From contig CALJES010000002.1 in assembly GCA_938074205.1 (NCBI GenBank), positions 310,001 to 374,000 on the forward strand: 64,000 bases of DNA, in the 5' to 3' direction. A program made the translations under genes and the position numbers. How positions within the stretch are numbered: position 1 is the first letter of the stretch; each line of letters starts with the position of its first letter. Under the pieces are notes generated by a model that saw nothing but the letters and a program-made list of their open reading frames with translations, had not been told where the DNA came from and searched no databases. Below are positions 1 to 9,909 of this stretch, piece by piece. The DNA comes from an uncultured bacterium. Lineage in GTDB: Bacteria > Armatimonadota > UBA5829.

Positions 1-86
1 TGAACTCGCTTGAGTGTTGAGCTTGTTCGGCTAAGGTTGCTTTGGTTGGGGATTGGAGGAATCGAAGAGGTTAATTATGGAAGAGC

Positions 87-2954
87 CTAAGCCACTACTT
101 GAACTTCGCGCTTCTTCTCATGCGCGTCACGACGTTGGGAGAGAACCTTTTGCAGGAATAAACCTGTGTACGAGCGCTCATTAGCTGCTACTTCTTCTGG
201 AGTGCCAGTGGCGACCACTTCCCCGCCTTGGTCTCCTCCTTCCGGACCCAGGTCGATGATATAGTCGGCAGTCTTTATAACGTCCATGTTATGTTCGATG
301 ACGATCACCGTATTGCCGGCATCAACCAGTTTACCCAGAACTTCCAACAGCTTCTTGATATCGTGGAAGTGTAGGCCAGTAGTCGGTTCGTCAAGGATGT
401 AGAGCGTTCGTCCGGTGCTGCGCTTCGCCAATTCCGCCGAAAGCTTCACACGCTGCGCCTCGCCCCCAGAAAGCGTAGTAGCTGGTTGACCAAGCCTGAT
501 GTAGTCCAGGCCGACGTCATGTATGGTCTGCAGTTTACGGGTGATCTTCGGGATGTGCTTGAAGAATTCCAGTGCCTGGCTTACGGTCATATCGAGCACG
601 TCCGCAATACTCTTTCCCTTGTACTTAACTTCCAGCGTTTCGCGGTTATAGCGTCTGCCCTTGCATACTTCGCACGGCACGTATACATCCGGCAAGAACT
701 GCATTTCGATCTTTATGATGCCATCGCCTTTGCACGCTTCGCATCTCCCGCCTTTTACGTTGAAGCTAAATCTGCCGGGTTTGTAGCCTCGCATCCGTGC
801 GTCCGGGGTCTGACTGTAGAGCTCACGTATCATATCAAAAACGCCAGTATACGTTGCAGGATTGGAACGCGGGGTCCGTCCTATGGGTGATTGATCTATG
901 TTTATAACTTTGTCGATATGTTCGAGACCAACGATCTCATCGTGTTCACCCCACGCGTGATATGTCCCGTGAAGCTGATACATGAGTCGTGGATACAGAG
1001 TCTCCTGAATCAACGTGCTCTTTCCGGAGCCCGACACACCGGTCACACATATGAATACCCCCAAAGGAAAGCGCACTGTGATGTTCTTCAGATTATGTGC
1101 ACGGGCGCCTCGTATCTCTATGTACTTACCGTTAGAGACTCGTCTAATCGGCGGAACAGGTATCGATAGCTCGCGCTTCAAATACTTGCCGGTCCAAGAA
1201 TTTGGTGCGTTTTCGATGTCTTCAACTGTTCCCTGAGCTACGATCTCACCGCCGTGTTCACCAGCACCGGGTCCGATATCTATTATGTGGTCTGCAGATC
1301 GGATAGTTTCTTCATCATGCTCCACGACTATAATCGTGTTGCCTAAATCGCGGAGCCTGTGGAGAGTATCGATAAGTCGTCTGTTGTCCCGTTGGTGTAG
1401 TCCTATCGACGGTTCGTCTAGGATATATAGCACGCCCATCAGACCACTGCCTATTTGAGTAGCAAGCCTAATTCGCTGAGCTTCTCCGCCGGCTAGCGTG
1501 GCTGCCATTCGGTCAAGTGTGAGATATTCAAGCCCTACGTCCAATAAGAAGCGCAATCTAGTGCGGATCTCTTTGATGACCTGTTCCGCAATAATCCCTT
1601 CTCTTCGGGTCAGTGGCAGGTTTTCGAACCACTCGTAAGCAGCTCTTACCGACATTGCTGAAACTTCGGCGATGTTCAATCCTGCTACGGTTACCGCCAA
1701 ACTTTCAGGCTTCAGACGCTTGCCGCCACACGAGCGACAGGGTACGTCAGACATATATTGTTCGATCTCTTCGCGAACCAAATCGGATCCGGTTTCGTGG
1801 TAGCGTCTGTCCAATAGGTTTATGATTCCTTCATACGACGTTCTCCACGTGCGATGAACAGGCCGGAACCGGCTGCGGTAGCTTACGGTTATGCTTCGGT
1901 TTGTGCCATAAAGAAGCGCGTCGAGTTGCTCCGGAGAAAGATCCTTTATGGGTGTGTCGAGCGAAAAGCCATATTCTTGAGCTAGACCTCGCACCAACGC
2001 TGCAACCCATTCGTTCTGACCTCGAGCAAACGGCGCTATAGCTCCCTGGTTGATGCTTAGATTTTTGTCGGGGATCACAAGATCTGGGTTTATTCGTTTG
2101 TGGAAGCCGAGGCCGTGGCACTCTGGGCATGCACCGTAAGGAGAGTTGAACGAAAAACTGCGAGGTTCTATTTCACCCAGGCTGATCCCGCATTCAGTGC
2201 AAGCAAAGTTCTCCGAGAAAACCAGTTCTTCCTGACCAATAACGTCTATGACGACAACACCCTGGCCCTTATTCAGTGCAATTTCCACTGAGTCTGTCAG
2301 TCGCTTTTGAATGTCTGGCTTGACGATCAAACGGTCCACGACGATCTCGATTGTGTGCATTTTGTATCGGTCCATTTCGATATCGTCGGTGACCTCGTGT
2401 ATTTCGCCGTCGACTCGAACGCGAGCAAATCCCTCCTTGCGGACGTCCTCTATTAGTTTCTTGTAGATTCCCTTCTTGCCCCTTACAAGAGGAGCCAAAA
2501 CCTGGATACGAGTGCCCTCTGGCAGAGTCATTATGGAGTCCACCATTTGCTCCACTGTTTGCTGCGCAATTTCTTTGCCGCACTGAGGACAATGCGGATG
2601 TCCTATGCGTGCAAAGAGCAAACGTAGGTAGTCGTATATTTCGGTTACGGTTCCCACGGTGGATCTGGGATTTCGGCTCGTCGATTTCTGGTCGATGGAG
2701 ACAGCGGGTGAAAGACCAGTGATGTCGTCAACATCCGGCTTGTCCATCTGGCCTAAGAACTGCCTTGCGTAGCTGGAAAGAGACTCTACGTATCTTCTCT
2801 GTCCCTCGGCATATATTGTGTCGAAAGCAAGCGAGCTCTTGCCCGAGCCCGAGAGTCCCGTGATAACTACCATCTTGTCTCGGGGTATCTCAACGGTGAT
2901 ATTCTTCAGGTTATGCTGTCTAGCGCCTCGAACGACGATAGTATCTTGTGCCAT
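87..2954 (-). CDS. uvrA: Excinuclease ABC subunit A
   Basis: UvrA is the damage-recognition ATPase of nucleotide excision repair. It loads UvrB on distorted DNA in the cytoplasm. The protein has 955 residues, the family's normal length, with two ABC modules. Module one carries Walker [10 protein letters not shown] near residue 32 and signature LAGGEAQR. Module two carries GVSGSGKST and LSGGEAQR. Cys pairs of the zinc modules are visible (CTEC/CPEC and CEAC/CEVC). The reading frame stays open to a TTG at 3056, but the ATG at 2954 begins the conserved [15 protein letters not shown] start, so I chose it. Neither start has a Shine-Dalgarno. It is transcribed alone and divergently from the corrinoid gene. 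Identification is secure; only the start is uncertain. Confidence 0.97.
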   Translation of the reverse strand: MAQDTIVVRGARQHNLKNITVEIPRDKMVVITGLSGSGKSSLAFDTIYAEGQRRYVESLSSYARQFLGQMDKPDVDDITGLSPAVSIDQKSTSRNPRSTVGTVTEIYDYLRLLFARIGHPHCPQCGKEIAQQTVEQMVDSIMTLPEGTRIQVLAPLVRGKKGIYKKLIEDVRKEGFARVRVDGEIHEVTDDIEMDRYKMHTIEIVVDRLIVKPDIQKRLTDSVEIALNKGQGVVVIDVIGQEELVFSENFACTECGISLGEIEPRSFSFNSPYGACPECHGLGFHKRINPDLVIPDKNLSINQGAIAPFARGQNEWVAALVRGLAQEYGFSLDTPIKDLSPEQLDALLYGTNRSITVSYRSRFRPVHRTWRTSYEGIINLLDRRYHETGSDLVREEIEQYMSDVPCRSCGGKRLKPESLAVTVAGLNIAEVSAMSVRAAYEWFENLPLTRREGIIAEQVIKEIRTRLRFLLDVGLEYLTLDRMAATLAGGEAQRIRLATQIGSGLMGVLYILDEPSIGLHQRDNRRLIDTLHRLRDLGNTIIVVEHDEETIRSADHIIDIGPGAGEHGGEIVAQGTVEDIENAPNSWTGKYLKRELSIPVPPIRRVSNGKYIEIRGARAHNLKNITVRFPLGVFICVTGVSGSGKSTLIQETLYPRLMYQLHGTYHAWGEHDEIVGLEHIDKVINIDQSPIGRTPRSNPATYTGVFDMIRELYSQTPDARMRGYKPGRFSFNVKGGRCEACKGDGIIKIEMQFLPDVYVPCEVCKGRRYNRETLEVKYKGKSIADVLDMTVSQALEFFKHIPKITRKLQTIHDVGLDYIRLGQPATTLSGGEAQRVKLSAELAKRSTGRTLYILDEPTTGLHFHDIKKLLEVLGKLVDAGNTVIVIEHNMDVIKTADYIIDLGPEGGDQGGEVVATGTPEEVAANERSYTGLFLQKVLSQRRDAHEKKREVQVVA

Positions 2955-3223
2955 AGCCAGATAATTGGCAAGTTCAGTTAAGATTGGCACCCAACTACGT
3001 AAATCTTGAGCCGAAAGTATTGTACCACCGTATCTGCGGGTGTTCAAGGAGACCAATGAATACTTCTGTCACTCGGTTTTTTTCTAAAGAGCACTGGAGA
3101 ACGTGCAAAATAAATCTATCCTATATGTTGTTTTGGCCAACCAAAGTGTAGCCCACCATATCTCATGATGTGCTAATGCGTGAGACATCGATGACAAGCT
3201 TTCAGTAACCCGTCGACAAAAAC

Positions 3224-3252
3224 TTGCACGCTGTTGGGTAACTGGTTATACT
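3224..3252 (+). promoter_or_regulatory. Sigma-70-type promoter of the corrinoid gene
   Basis: TTGCAC (3224-3229), a 17-nt spacer and TATACT (3247-3252). The predicted start near 3259 gives a leader of about 95 nt. No other promoter this close to consensus was seen in the 400-base gap between uvrA and the corrinoid gene. Confidence 0.7.
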
Positions 3253-3263
3253 TGTTACGGTCT

Positions 3264-3300
3264 CCGTTTGCCGGCAGACTGAGCGGGAGCCGACAAACGG
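3264..3300 (+). promoter_or_regulatory. Leader hairpin upstream of the corrinoid gene
   Basis: A 12-bp stem with one mismatch (3264-3275 with 3289-3300) and a 13-nt loop. Its 3' arm overlaps an alternative short pairing, ACGGT with ACCGT, across about 3297-3318. It lies between the predicted transcription start and the ribosome site AAGGAGG. I found no cobalamin-box sequence, so a known B12 riboswitch is not supported. Confidence 0.45.
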
Positions 3301-3353
3301 TGTGGGTCGTTATACCGTGTTCAACCCATAAATAGATTTAAGGAGGAGCAAAA

Positions 3354-3986
3354 GTGGCGGATCTACAGGCATTGGCCCAGGCCATAATCAACGGCAAGGC
3401 GCCGGAAGCGAAAGCTTTGACCGAAAGTGCGCTCGCAGAAGGAGTCAGCCCTGCGGACATTCTCAATCAAGGCTTAATTGCCGGAATGAACGTAGTCGGC
3501 GAGAAGTTCAAGAACAACGAATTTTATGTACCGGAAGTCTTGATAGCAGCTCGTGCTATGAAGACTGCCATGGAAGTATTGAGGCCGCAGCTTGCCAGCA
3601 GCGGTGTGCAACCTGTGGGCAAGGTCGCAATCGGCACCGTTCGCGGAGACCTGCACGACATTGGTAAGAACCTGGTTGCTATGATGCTCGAGGGTGCCGG
3701 CTTTGAAATAAATGACCTGGGAGTTGATGTAAAGCCTGAGCGGTTTGTGGAGGTGGCCAAAGAAGGGGCGGACATTGTGGCTATGTCCGCGCTTTTAACC
3801 ACCACAATGCCTGCAATGAAGGATACCATCGATGCGTTGACCGCAGAGGGTGTGCGAGACAGAGTGAAGGTCATGATCGGCGGAGCACCGGTCACGCAGA
3901 ACTACTGTGATGAGATAGGAGCCGACGGATACGCGCCTGACGCTGCCAGCGCTGTTGACAAAGCAAAGGAATTGCTGAACGTGTAG
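3354..3986 (+). CDS. Corrinoid (B12-binding) protein, MtbC/MtaC-like
   Basis: This is a methyl-carrier corrinoid protein of the methyltransferase family that shuttles methyl groups via cobalamin. The helical cap domain spans residues 1-85 and the Rossmann B12-binding domain about 88-210. The cobalt-ligand motif D-x-H-x-x-G is present as Asp99-Leu-His101-Asp-Ile-Gly104. The length of 210 residues is normal. It starts with GTG at 3354 after a strong AAGGAGG site. No substrate-specific methyltransferase or MtbA/MtaA-type partner lies beside it, so the methyl donor cannot be told from context. It could serve O-demethylation, methylamine or methanol metabolism, or a sensory B12 role. A terminator follows, so it is probably monocistronic. 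Confidence 0.9.
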   Translation: MADLQALAQAIINGKAPEAKALTESALAEGVSPADILNQGLIAGMNVVGEKFKNNEFYVPEVLIAARAMKTAMEVLRPQLASSGVQPVGKVAIGTVRGDLHDIGKNLVAMMLEGAGFEINDLGVDVKPERFVEVAKEGADIVAMSALLTTTMPAMKDTIDALTAEGVRDRVKVMIGGAPVTQNYCDEIGADGYAPDAASAVDKAKELLNV

Positions 3987-4035
3987 TCACGCGCATTGGC
4001 ATTCGATTGTGCAGGTTTTACCGAATTGTTTGTCT

Positions 4036-4072
4036 AAGGCAGGGTGTAGTAAATGTAAGCCCTGCCTTTCTT
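4036..4072 (+). terminator. Intrinsic terminator after the corrinoid gene
   Basis: A perfect 9-bp stem, AAGGCAGGG (4036-4044) with CCCTGCCTT (4060-4068), has a 15-nt loop and is followed by a short T-rich stretch. It lies 50 nt after the corrinoid stop codon. Confidence 0.65.
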
Positions 4073-4097
4073 GCAATTTTTATCGGGGCGGTAAGCA

Positions 4098-4553
4098 TTG
4101 GCTGATCGATACAATGCGGCGACTGGAAATCTGACGTTACGTACTTTTGCTGTACTTTGTGTTGCCATTACCCTCGGCGCATTCGGGCAACTCTTCCTAA
4201 AGATGGGGCTCGGGGCGCAGGGCATACCGGCTGGCCACGGTCTTTTCGAAACCGTCGCCAACATAGCCTTGGCGATGTTGAGACCCAAAGTTATGTTGGG
4301 ACTTGCCTTATACGTCACTAGCACTTTTTTCTGGCTGACCGCTGTAAGTCGGGTGAGGCTCAGTGTCGCATATCCAATGATAAGCCTGAGCTATCCGCTG
4401 GTGGTAGTTCTGTCAGCAATGGTCCTTCGTGAGCAAGTCAGATGGGGTTATGCACTAGCTGGGTTGGTATTCATCTGTGCAGGCGTCTCATTCATCGGTT
4501 TGGGTTTGGGTCGGATGGCAGACGACGTTGGGAAGGAGTACACCCGCAATTGA
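4098..4553 (+). CDS. EamA/SMR-type small membrane transporter, ArnE/F-like (first of pair)
   Basis: A 151-residue integral membrane protein with four predicted membrane segments. It belongs to the EamA/small multidrug resistance superfamily and resembles the ArnE/ArnF half-flippases that move undecaprenyl-linked sugars. Conserved features shared with its neighbour are the segment-1 motif FGQ-x-x-x-KMG and S-R-V-x-L-S-V-A-x-P-M before segment 3. It starts with TTG at 4098 behind a G-rich GGGGCGG. Its stop overlaps the next gene's start (TTGA). The tandem partner has exactly the same length, so a heterodimer is likely. Substrate is not shown by the sequence; a lipid-linked sugar is inferred from the two downstream genes. 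Confidence 0.75.
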   Translation: MADRYNAATGNLTLRTFAVLCVAITLGAFGQLFLKMGLGAQGIPAGHGLFETVANIALAMLRPKVMLGLALYVTSTFFWLTAVSRVRLSVAYPMISLSYPLVVVLSAMVLREQVRWGYALAGLVFICAGVSFIGLGLGRMADDVGKEYTRN

Positions 4554-5005
4554 CGCTGCAAGTTTTCGGGCTCATATGGTTGACGCTGATAGTTCTGAGC
4601 TTCGGTCAGATACTCATAAAAATGGGTATTGGGAAACAAAAAATTCCCGTGAGTGCAAATCCTTTTCGCACAGTTTGGAACATCATTAAAGTAATGCTCA
4701 GACCTAAAACGGCTGCCGGCTTGGGTATGTACGTGGCCGGTACTTTCATTTGGCTGTCAGTCCTCAGCCGAGTTAACCTCTCTGTGGCGTTTCCTATGTT
4801 TAGTATGGGTTATTTTCTAGTGGTGCTACTATCGGCCACGATTTTGCACGAGCGTGTTGACTGGCGTTTCGCGGTGATCGGTTTGATACTGATCTCGATT
4901 GGGGTTACCTTCATTGGACAGAGCAGCCCCAAGAATAGCCGAGCATACCGTATTCCGGCCGGCGCCGCAGCAGCATATAATGTGGAACCTGCGGGAGCAA
5001 AATAA
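4550..5005 (+). CDS. EamA/SMR-type small membrane transporter, ArnE/F-like (second of pair)
   Basis: A 151-residue, four-helix membrane protein paralogous to the preceding gene: FGQILIKMG, then SRVNLSVAFPM. I chose the TTG at 4550 because it overlaps the previous TGA and sits 11 nt after a strong GGAAGGAG. An upstream in-frame extension would be hydrophilic and off-family. The tail after the last helix (about residues 127-151) is soluble and Ala-rich. It overlaps the following YfhO-family gene by 26 nt, so all four genes are translationally coupled. With its twin it probably forms a two-subunit flippase, by analogy with ArnE/ArnF. Confidence 0.75.
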   Translation: MTLQVFGLIWLTLIVLSFGQILIKMGIGKQKIPVSANPFRTVWNIIKVMLRPKTAAGLGMYVAGTFIWLSVLSRVNLSVAFPMFSMGYFLVVLLSATILHERVDWRFAVIGLILISIGVTFIGQSSPKNSRAYRIPAGAAAAYNVEPAGAK

Positions 5006-7094
5006 GAACCTTATTGCCTGTGCTATCCTCACTGCACTGGTGTGCGTGTTCCTGTGGCGGCCGATTTTCAACCGCGAGGCACTACTCCCTGGCGAATATC
5101 TTAGCCAGATGTTTCCCTGGAAAGCTGCTGTAAAGGGTCAACGGCAGATTCTTCAATGGAACCCCTTACAGTGGGATGCCGTTGCCCAGTTTTACCCCTG
5201 GAGGGTATTCTACGCGCGGTCTATACGCGAGGGCAGAATACCTCTATGGAACCCTCATCAATTCTGCGGAACGCCATTTCTTGCCAATGCGCAGTCGGCC
5301 GTGCTGTATCCGCCGAATCTACTGTTTGCGGTGCTTAACCCGATTACTGCGTGGACCGTCTACGCCGCGCTTCACCTTTTTCTTGCAGGACTCTTTACAT
5401 ACTTGCTGCTTCGAGAGCTAGGATGCAGTGTGGGTGCAGGATTAGTAGGGGGTATCTGCTATTCGTTTTGCTCTTTTAATGTTCGATGGTTGGAACTACC
5501 TACTTTTGTAGGAGCGGCTGTTTGGCTACCGTTGATTACACTATTGGTTAATCGAGCGGTAGAGCGGAGATCCGTGTCAAGCGCTGTGCTCGCCGGCTTG
5601 GCGCAGGCAATGGCTTTTCTTGCTGGGCACTTTCAGATAGCCTTCTATGTACTATTCGCCGGCGTTCTGTGGTGGCTGTGGAAGTTGGGCACTGCGTGCA
5701 GATCGGGCGGATTTAAACGAGCAGGGAGATACTCTTTGACTGGGTTCATCGTTTTCGTGCTTGTCACGGTGCTCGTGATGTCGCCACAGGCTCTACCGAC
5801 AGTAGAGCTAGCTCAGAGCTCGCACCGGGTGCGCGATGTTTCTCCTGAAGGATACGCGCGGTTTATTGCAAATGCAGTCGCGCCATTCCGACTGATAACC
5901 GCCTTTGCGCCGGATTTTTACGGCAACCCATCACGCGGAGACTATTTCCTCGGCAGTGCGGCTGACTTTATGGAGTATGGCCTATATGCCGGCATAATAC
6001 CGCTTTTCCTCGCAGTTGCCGGAGTGTTCTACATAGGATTGAGGCAAGATGTGCTTTTCTTTGCGCTGATTGGAATCATTGCAATGTTGTGCGCAACTGG
6101 TACTGTAATCAATTATCCATTCTATTATTCGATACCAGGTTTTAGCGCGCTCGGCGGACCCAATAGGATCTTGCTTTTATATTTCTTTGCTGTTGCAGTA
6201 TTGGCTGGCTTCGGTACTGATTGGCTATCCGCGCGAGCATCTCATCTAAGCAGTTGGCGGCGAGCAAAATGTCGGTTGGGACTTATTGCCATCTTGGTGT
6301 CGATTCTGCTGATAAGTGCTGCGTTTGCAGGAGGTTATTCCTATGCTCAGGAGTTTCTTAAGCGCGTCGGGTTCAACGCATCACCGGATCTGAGCAAGTG
6401 GTATTTGCCATTACTTGCGCTGACCGTCGCTTCGATTGGAATCATTCTCGCAAGAACCTTTGACATCGTAGGAAGCAAGCTCTTTCGGGTCGTGGCGGTA
6501 TTGATCGTGACGGCGGATCTGTTTGCGTTTGGAATCAACTATAACCCAACTAGCGAGCGTATTAAAGTATATCCTGAAACCCGCCTAATTCGCGAACTCA
6601 AGCGGCTTACCGCAGACGGCTCACGAATCGCGCCTATTAATCCTTACTGGAATCTGTATCACACGCCTGCCTGCGTCTTGCCGCCGAATGCTGCGATGGT
6701 TTACGGCATCAACGACGTTCAGGGCTACGACTCACTCTACACGCGCGTATACAAAGACCTATCATCTGCGGTTCAAGGCACAGATTCCAGTCCCATCGAA
6801 AACGGCAACATGGTTTTAATTAAGCGTGTGACAAGAAGACTGCCGCAACTTGCTGACTATGTGTTGACGACCGAAAAGCTTCACAGGCAGCCGCTGCAGG
6901 TAGAACTTGTTGGTCGATGGGACAGCGTATACGTTTACAGGATAAAAGGTGATTGGTGCGATGTGTCGAGGTACCAACCGGTAGTTTCATTCTTTTCATT
7001 TCGGCTAGGATTGTTTTTAGGATGCTTAGGCGTGGCGTTTGCCTTGGGGACTGTTTCGTGTCACTGGAGGTTGGTGCGCTGGAGAGCAACGTGA
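4980..7094 (+). CDS. YfhO-family polytopic membrane protein (GT-C-like)
   Basis: A 704-residue protein with many hydrophobic segments and a periplasmic C-terminal part, matching the YfhO family. Typical elements are the N-terminal loop with GEYLSQMFPWK (where GT-C enzymes carry acidic residues), the DFYGNP and GLYAGIIPLFL region, and GGPNRILLLYFF. In Bacillus, YfhO is the GT-C-type enzyme that transfers a sugar from an undecaprenyl carrier to lipoteichoic acid, working with a flippase and a carrier-charging glycosyltransferase. The ATG at 4980 was chosen because it precedes the first hydrophobic helix by about 12 residues. It overlaps the upstream gene by 26 nt and the downstream one by 4. 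Acceptor is unknown. Confidence 0.8.
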   Translation: MWNLREQNKNLIACAILTALVCVFLWRPIFNREALLPGEYLSQMFPWKAAVKGQRQILQWNPLQWDAVAQFYPWRVFYARSIREGRIPLWNPHQFCGTPFLANAQSAVLYPPNLLFAVLNPITAWTVYAALHLFLAGLFTYLLLRELGCSVGAGLVGGICYSFCSFNVRWLELPTFVGAAVWLPLITLLVNRAVERRSVSSAVLAGLAQAMAFLAGHFQIAFYVLFAGVLWWLWKLGTACRSGGFKRAGRYSLTGFIVFVLVTVLVMSPQALPTVELAQSSHRVRDVSPEGYARFIANAVAPFRLITAFAPDFYGNPSRGDYFLGSAADFMEYGLYAGIIPLFLAVAGVFYIGLRQDVLFFALIGIIAMLCATGTVINYPFYYSIPGFSALGGPNRILLLYFFAVAVLAGFGTDWLSARASHLSSWRRAKCRLGLIAILVSILLISAAFAGGYSYAQEFLKRVGFNASPDLSKWYLPLLALTVASIGIILARTFDIVGSKLFRVVAVLIVTADLFAFGINYNPTSERIKVYPETRLIRELKRLTADGSRIAPINPYWNLYHTPACVLPPNAAMVYGINDVQGYDSLYTRVYKDLSSAVQGTDSSPIENGNMVLIKRVTRRLPQLADYVLTTEKLHRQPLQVELVGRWDSVYVYRIKGDWCDVSRYQPVVSFFSFRLGLFLGCLGVAFALGTVSCHWRLVRWRAT

Positions 7095-8674
7095 ACGCGA
7101 ATAACGATTCTGGTGAACAGCGCTGGGTATTCGGTTGGGCGCTTGCAGCTGTATTCCTTGCATCACTGCCGTACTTGTGGGGATGGTATATCACGCCGCC
7201 GGGATACGTTTTTCTGGGCCTTACGCACAACATCGACGACGGAGCGGTCTACCTGTCTTGGATCCGCCAGATAGCCGACGGAAGGCTTACCTATATCAAT
7301 CTGTTCACCGCTGAGCACGTCCAGGCACATCAGTTCAATGTTCTGTTTCTGGCAATGGGGCTGGTTGCTCGGCTGACGCACATTTCGGTAATCTGGGTGT
7401 ATCATCTGTTTAGAGCCTTGCTGGGCTTCTTCTTCGTTTTAGTCGCTTGGTTGTTTTCAAAACAGTTTTTCGAGTCGAACCGGGACCGAAAACTCTTCGT
7501 CCCACTTCTATGTTTCTCGTCCGGGATCGGATGGCTTTTTCTGGATTACGCCGCGCCCACGGGTCCAGTGGACAACTGGCAGCCCGAAGCGATTACATTT
7601 CTAAGTATGTATTTGAACCCATTGTTTCTTTGTAGCCTTATTCTGATGGTACTTGTGTTCCATTTCCTCAATCAAGGTCGGCGCGCAGGCCGTTCGCGAC
7701 ATTATGTATGCGCAGGTTTGTTTTTGCTTTTGCTCGGCAACATACACACATACGATGTTGTTACCGTTGCAGCAGTCTGGATAGTCTACTTGCTTTGTGC
7801 AATCGTTATCGACCGCAGAGTTCCAAAGCGCGACATTCTCCTCAGTCTTCTCGCCGGGTTAGTTGCTCTGCCTTCCATTGGGTATCAGTTATACCTGTAT
7901 AAAATCGACGAGGTTTTCCGTGCGAGGGCAAACTCGCCCGCTCCATCACCTCAAGTTTGTGCATATTTCGCGGGCTACGGACTGGTGTTTGCTTTTGCGT
8001 TGTTAGGAGGGTGGGCGCTGATTCGGCGGGCAGACCGGCGAATGATGTTGCCTTTGGTTTGGTCGACGGTGGGCTTCGCTCTGCCGTATTTGCCCATAGC
8101 TCAGCAGAGGAAGCTTGTTATGGGATTGCATATCCCACTTTGCATTCTGTGCGTCTACGGGTTAACGCGAGGGCTGGAACGAGTGCCTGAGATAGTGCGC
8201 TGGGCAATCGCGTGTACTGTTATCCTTTTTTCGCTAAACAGCAATTTCGCTTTTCTCGCGCGAGATATCGGCCTTCTGAACCAAGGCCGGACAGTCACAC
8301 ATTACTTGCCGTATGCAACGAGAGATGAGATGGCAGCGATGCAGTGGCTGAAACACCACGGTTCGCAGGGCCATATCGTATTTGCGTCGCCGACTTTCTC
8401 CCTGTTTACACCAGCTCTTGCGGGCCTAAAAGTCTATTATGGACACTGGAGTGAGACGCCGAATTACGCTTCAAAGCTGCGGGAGTGGATGGCGTTTATA
8501 GACGAGTCGACGGATGTCAGAATTCGTTTGAATATACTCAGACGCACAAAGGCTCGCTTCTACGTTTCGGGGCCGCCTGCGGAAGTCAAACCCCAAGAAC
8601 AACTAGCAGAAACAATGCACCCAGTCTGCAGGTATGGAGATGTCACCATCTACGAACTGTGCTTCGCCAAATAG
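7091..8674 (+). CDS. Polytopic membrane protein, probable GT-C glycosyltransferase
   Basis: A 527-residue membrane protein of about ten hydrophobic segments. The first periplasmic loop contains LTHNIDDGAVYLSWIRQIADG, an acidic (DD) loop of the kind GT-C enzymes use for catalysis. The C-terminal soluble part has the AAMQWLKHHG...FASPTFSLFTPALAG...YYGHWSETP pattern seen in uncharacterised mannosyl/arabinosyltransferase-like proteins. The GTG at 7091 overlaps the previous TGA (GTGA) with GGAG just upstream. It is the last gene of the four-gene membrane operon, ending 52 nt before the convergent folE. Transferase activity is inferred; donor and acceptor are unknown. Confidence 0.65.
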   Translation: MNANNDSGEQRWVFGWALAAVFLASLPYLWGWYITPPGYVFLGLTHNIDDGAVYLSWIRQIADGRLTYINLFTAEHVQAHQFNVLFLAMGLVARLTHISVIWVYHLFRALLGFFFVLVAWLFSKQFFESNRDRKLFVPLLCFSSGIGWLFLDYAAPTGPVDNWQPEAITFLSMYLNPLFLCSLILMVLVFHFLNQGRRAGRSRHYVCAGLFLLLLGNIHTYDVVTVAAVWIVYLLCAIVIDRRVPKRDILLSLLAGLVALPSIGYQLYLYKIDEVFRARANSPAPSPQVCAYFAGYGLVFAFALLGGWALIRRADRRMMLPLVWSTVGFALPYLPIAQQRKLVMGLHIPLCILCVYGLTRGLERVPEIVRWAIACTVILFSLNSNFAFLARDIGLLNQGRTVTHYLPYATRDEMAAMQWLKHHGSQGHIVFASPTFSLFTPALAGLKVYYGHWSETPNYASKLREWMAFIDESTDVRIRLNILRRTKARFYVSGPPAEVKPQEQLAETMHPVCRYGDVTIYELCFAK

Positions 8675-8726
8675 AAGATAGTTCCTGTGGCTTGATCAAA
8701 TACAAATATGTCTACCCTACAGTCCT

Positions 8727-9308
8727 CTACGGAAAATCCCTGTGTCTGCCGATCAGTGTTAAGAACTCGTTGCGGGTGGCGCTGGATTCGTGGAAGCTTC
8801 CGAGCACGGCCGACGTGGTCATCAGCGAGTTCTGCTTCTCAACCCCGCGCATCATCATGCATAGGTGCTGGGCCTCTATGACTACACCAACACCCTCGGC
8901 GTTCACCGCATCTCTGATGGCGCGGGCTATTTGCTGTGTCAGTCTTTCTTGAATCTGAAGTCTTCGCGCGTAGCAGTCGACCAACCGTGCCAGCTTGCTT
9001 ACCCCTATAACCTTCCCTCGAGGGATATACCCGATGTGGCAGCGTCCGAAAAACGGGAGCAAATGGTGCTCACACAGACTGTAGACTTCTATATCGCGCA
9101 CCACGATCATATTGTTTGCATCGAGGTCGAAGACGGCTTGTTTGAGTATCTTACCAGGGTCGGTTTGATACCCCTTAAGAAGAAACTCGTAAGCCTTCGC
9201 GACACGCGCTGGGGTGTCTTTCAGTCCTTCTCTGTACGGATCCTCGCCCAGCGCCTCCAGCAGTTCTCTAATCAGTTGCTCTACTCTTTCTCTATTCATG
9301 CCAGTCAC
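8727..9308 (-). CDS. folE: GTP cyclohydrolase I
   Basis: Converts GTP to 7,8-dihydroneopterin triphosphate, the first step of folate biosynthesis. The protein has 193 residues. Zinc ligands are visible as Cys79 and His82 ([12 protein letters not shown]) and Cys150 ([11 protein letters not shown]), and the GYIP and S-K-LAR substrate motifs are present. The GTG at 9308 sits 5 nt after GAGG, better placed than the ATG at 9299, so I keep GTG. Both overlap the end of folB, so the two are coupled. Identification is secure. Confidence 0.97.
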   Translation of the reverse strand: MTGMNRERVEQLIRELLEALGEDPYREGLKDTPARVAKAYEFLLKGYQTDPGKILKQAVFDLDANNMIVVRDIEVYSLCEHHLLPFFGRCHIGYIPRGKVIGVSKLARLVDCYARRLQIQERLTQQIARAIRDAVNAEGVGVVIEAQHLCMMMRGVEKQNSLMTTSAVLGSFHESSATRNEFLTLIGRHRDFP

Positions 9309-9672
9309 TCAATCCTCGCGATATTTCGACTGCTGTACAACGAACAAATTGCAGCGCATTTGGCTTTTCGATTCTCACGTCAACTCGCTGAACTCCTTCA
9401 ACATTCAAGCACAACTGCGCCACCGATTCGGCAAGAGCTTCGAGCAGGCTATACTGTGAACGCTCAACATGCTCGACAATTCTATTTGCAACTTTGCTGT
9501 AATCAATTGAATCTTGTAGATCGTCGCTTGCACACGCCCTTCTAAGATCAGCATACAGCACAACACTGATACATAGTTCTCTTGGTAACTGCCGTTCAGT
9601 TTCGTCGACGCCAATCGTACAGTGCACTCTTATATCTTCTATGCATATTCTATCCAATACCTCGCCGTTCAA
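9292..9672 (-). CDS. folB: Dihydroneopterin aldolase
   Basis: Cleaves dihydroneopterin to 6-hydroxymethyl-dihydropterin and glycolaldehyde in folate synthesis. The protein has 126 residues and the family pattern: [21 protein letters not shown] with the catalytic-region Glu, then [27 protein letters not shown], and a C-terminal IEKPNA. It starts with TTG at 9672 behind GAGAGG at 8-nt spacing. It overlaps folE and supplies the step after it, dephosphorylation excepted. No folP or folK is nearby. Confidence 0.93.
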   Translation of the reverse strand: MNGEVLDRICIEDIRVHCTIGVDETERQLPRELCISVVLYADLRRACASDDLQDSIDYSKVANRIVEHVERSQYSLLEALAESVAQLCLNVEGVQRVDVRIEKPNALQFVRCTAVEISRGLSDWHE

Positions 9673-9909
9673 CTGATGGACCTCTCAAAATGCTGAGACG
9701 GGTTCAGTACAACCAGCCTCGCCAACAAAGTCTCTTACAAAAGACAGTTTCCCGGCACAGTTGCTATTTCCCTTCGCCTATTTAGGCGCTGCCGAGTTAT
9801 TCTGAGGGAAGCTACCCATATCTTAAGGCATTTGTAGCTTACTTTTAAGTGTATAGGCGGTAAACTTTGGATATAAGAAAATGGAGCTTGCAGAATATTG
9901 CACAGCTTC

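Noticed and set aside
1-86. Possible gene at the left edge
   Set aside because: Too little sequence; a frame from the ATG at 77 merely reads through the end of uvrA in the opposite sense.
3224-3353. Cobalamin riboswitch upstream of the corrinoid gene
   Set aside because: No B12-box sequence and the leader is too short for the known class.
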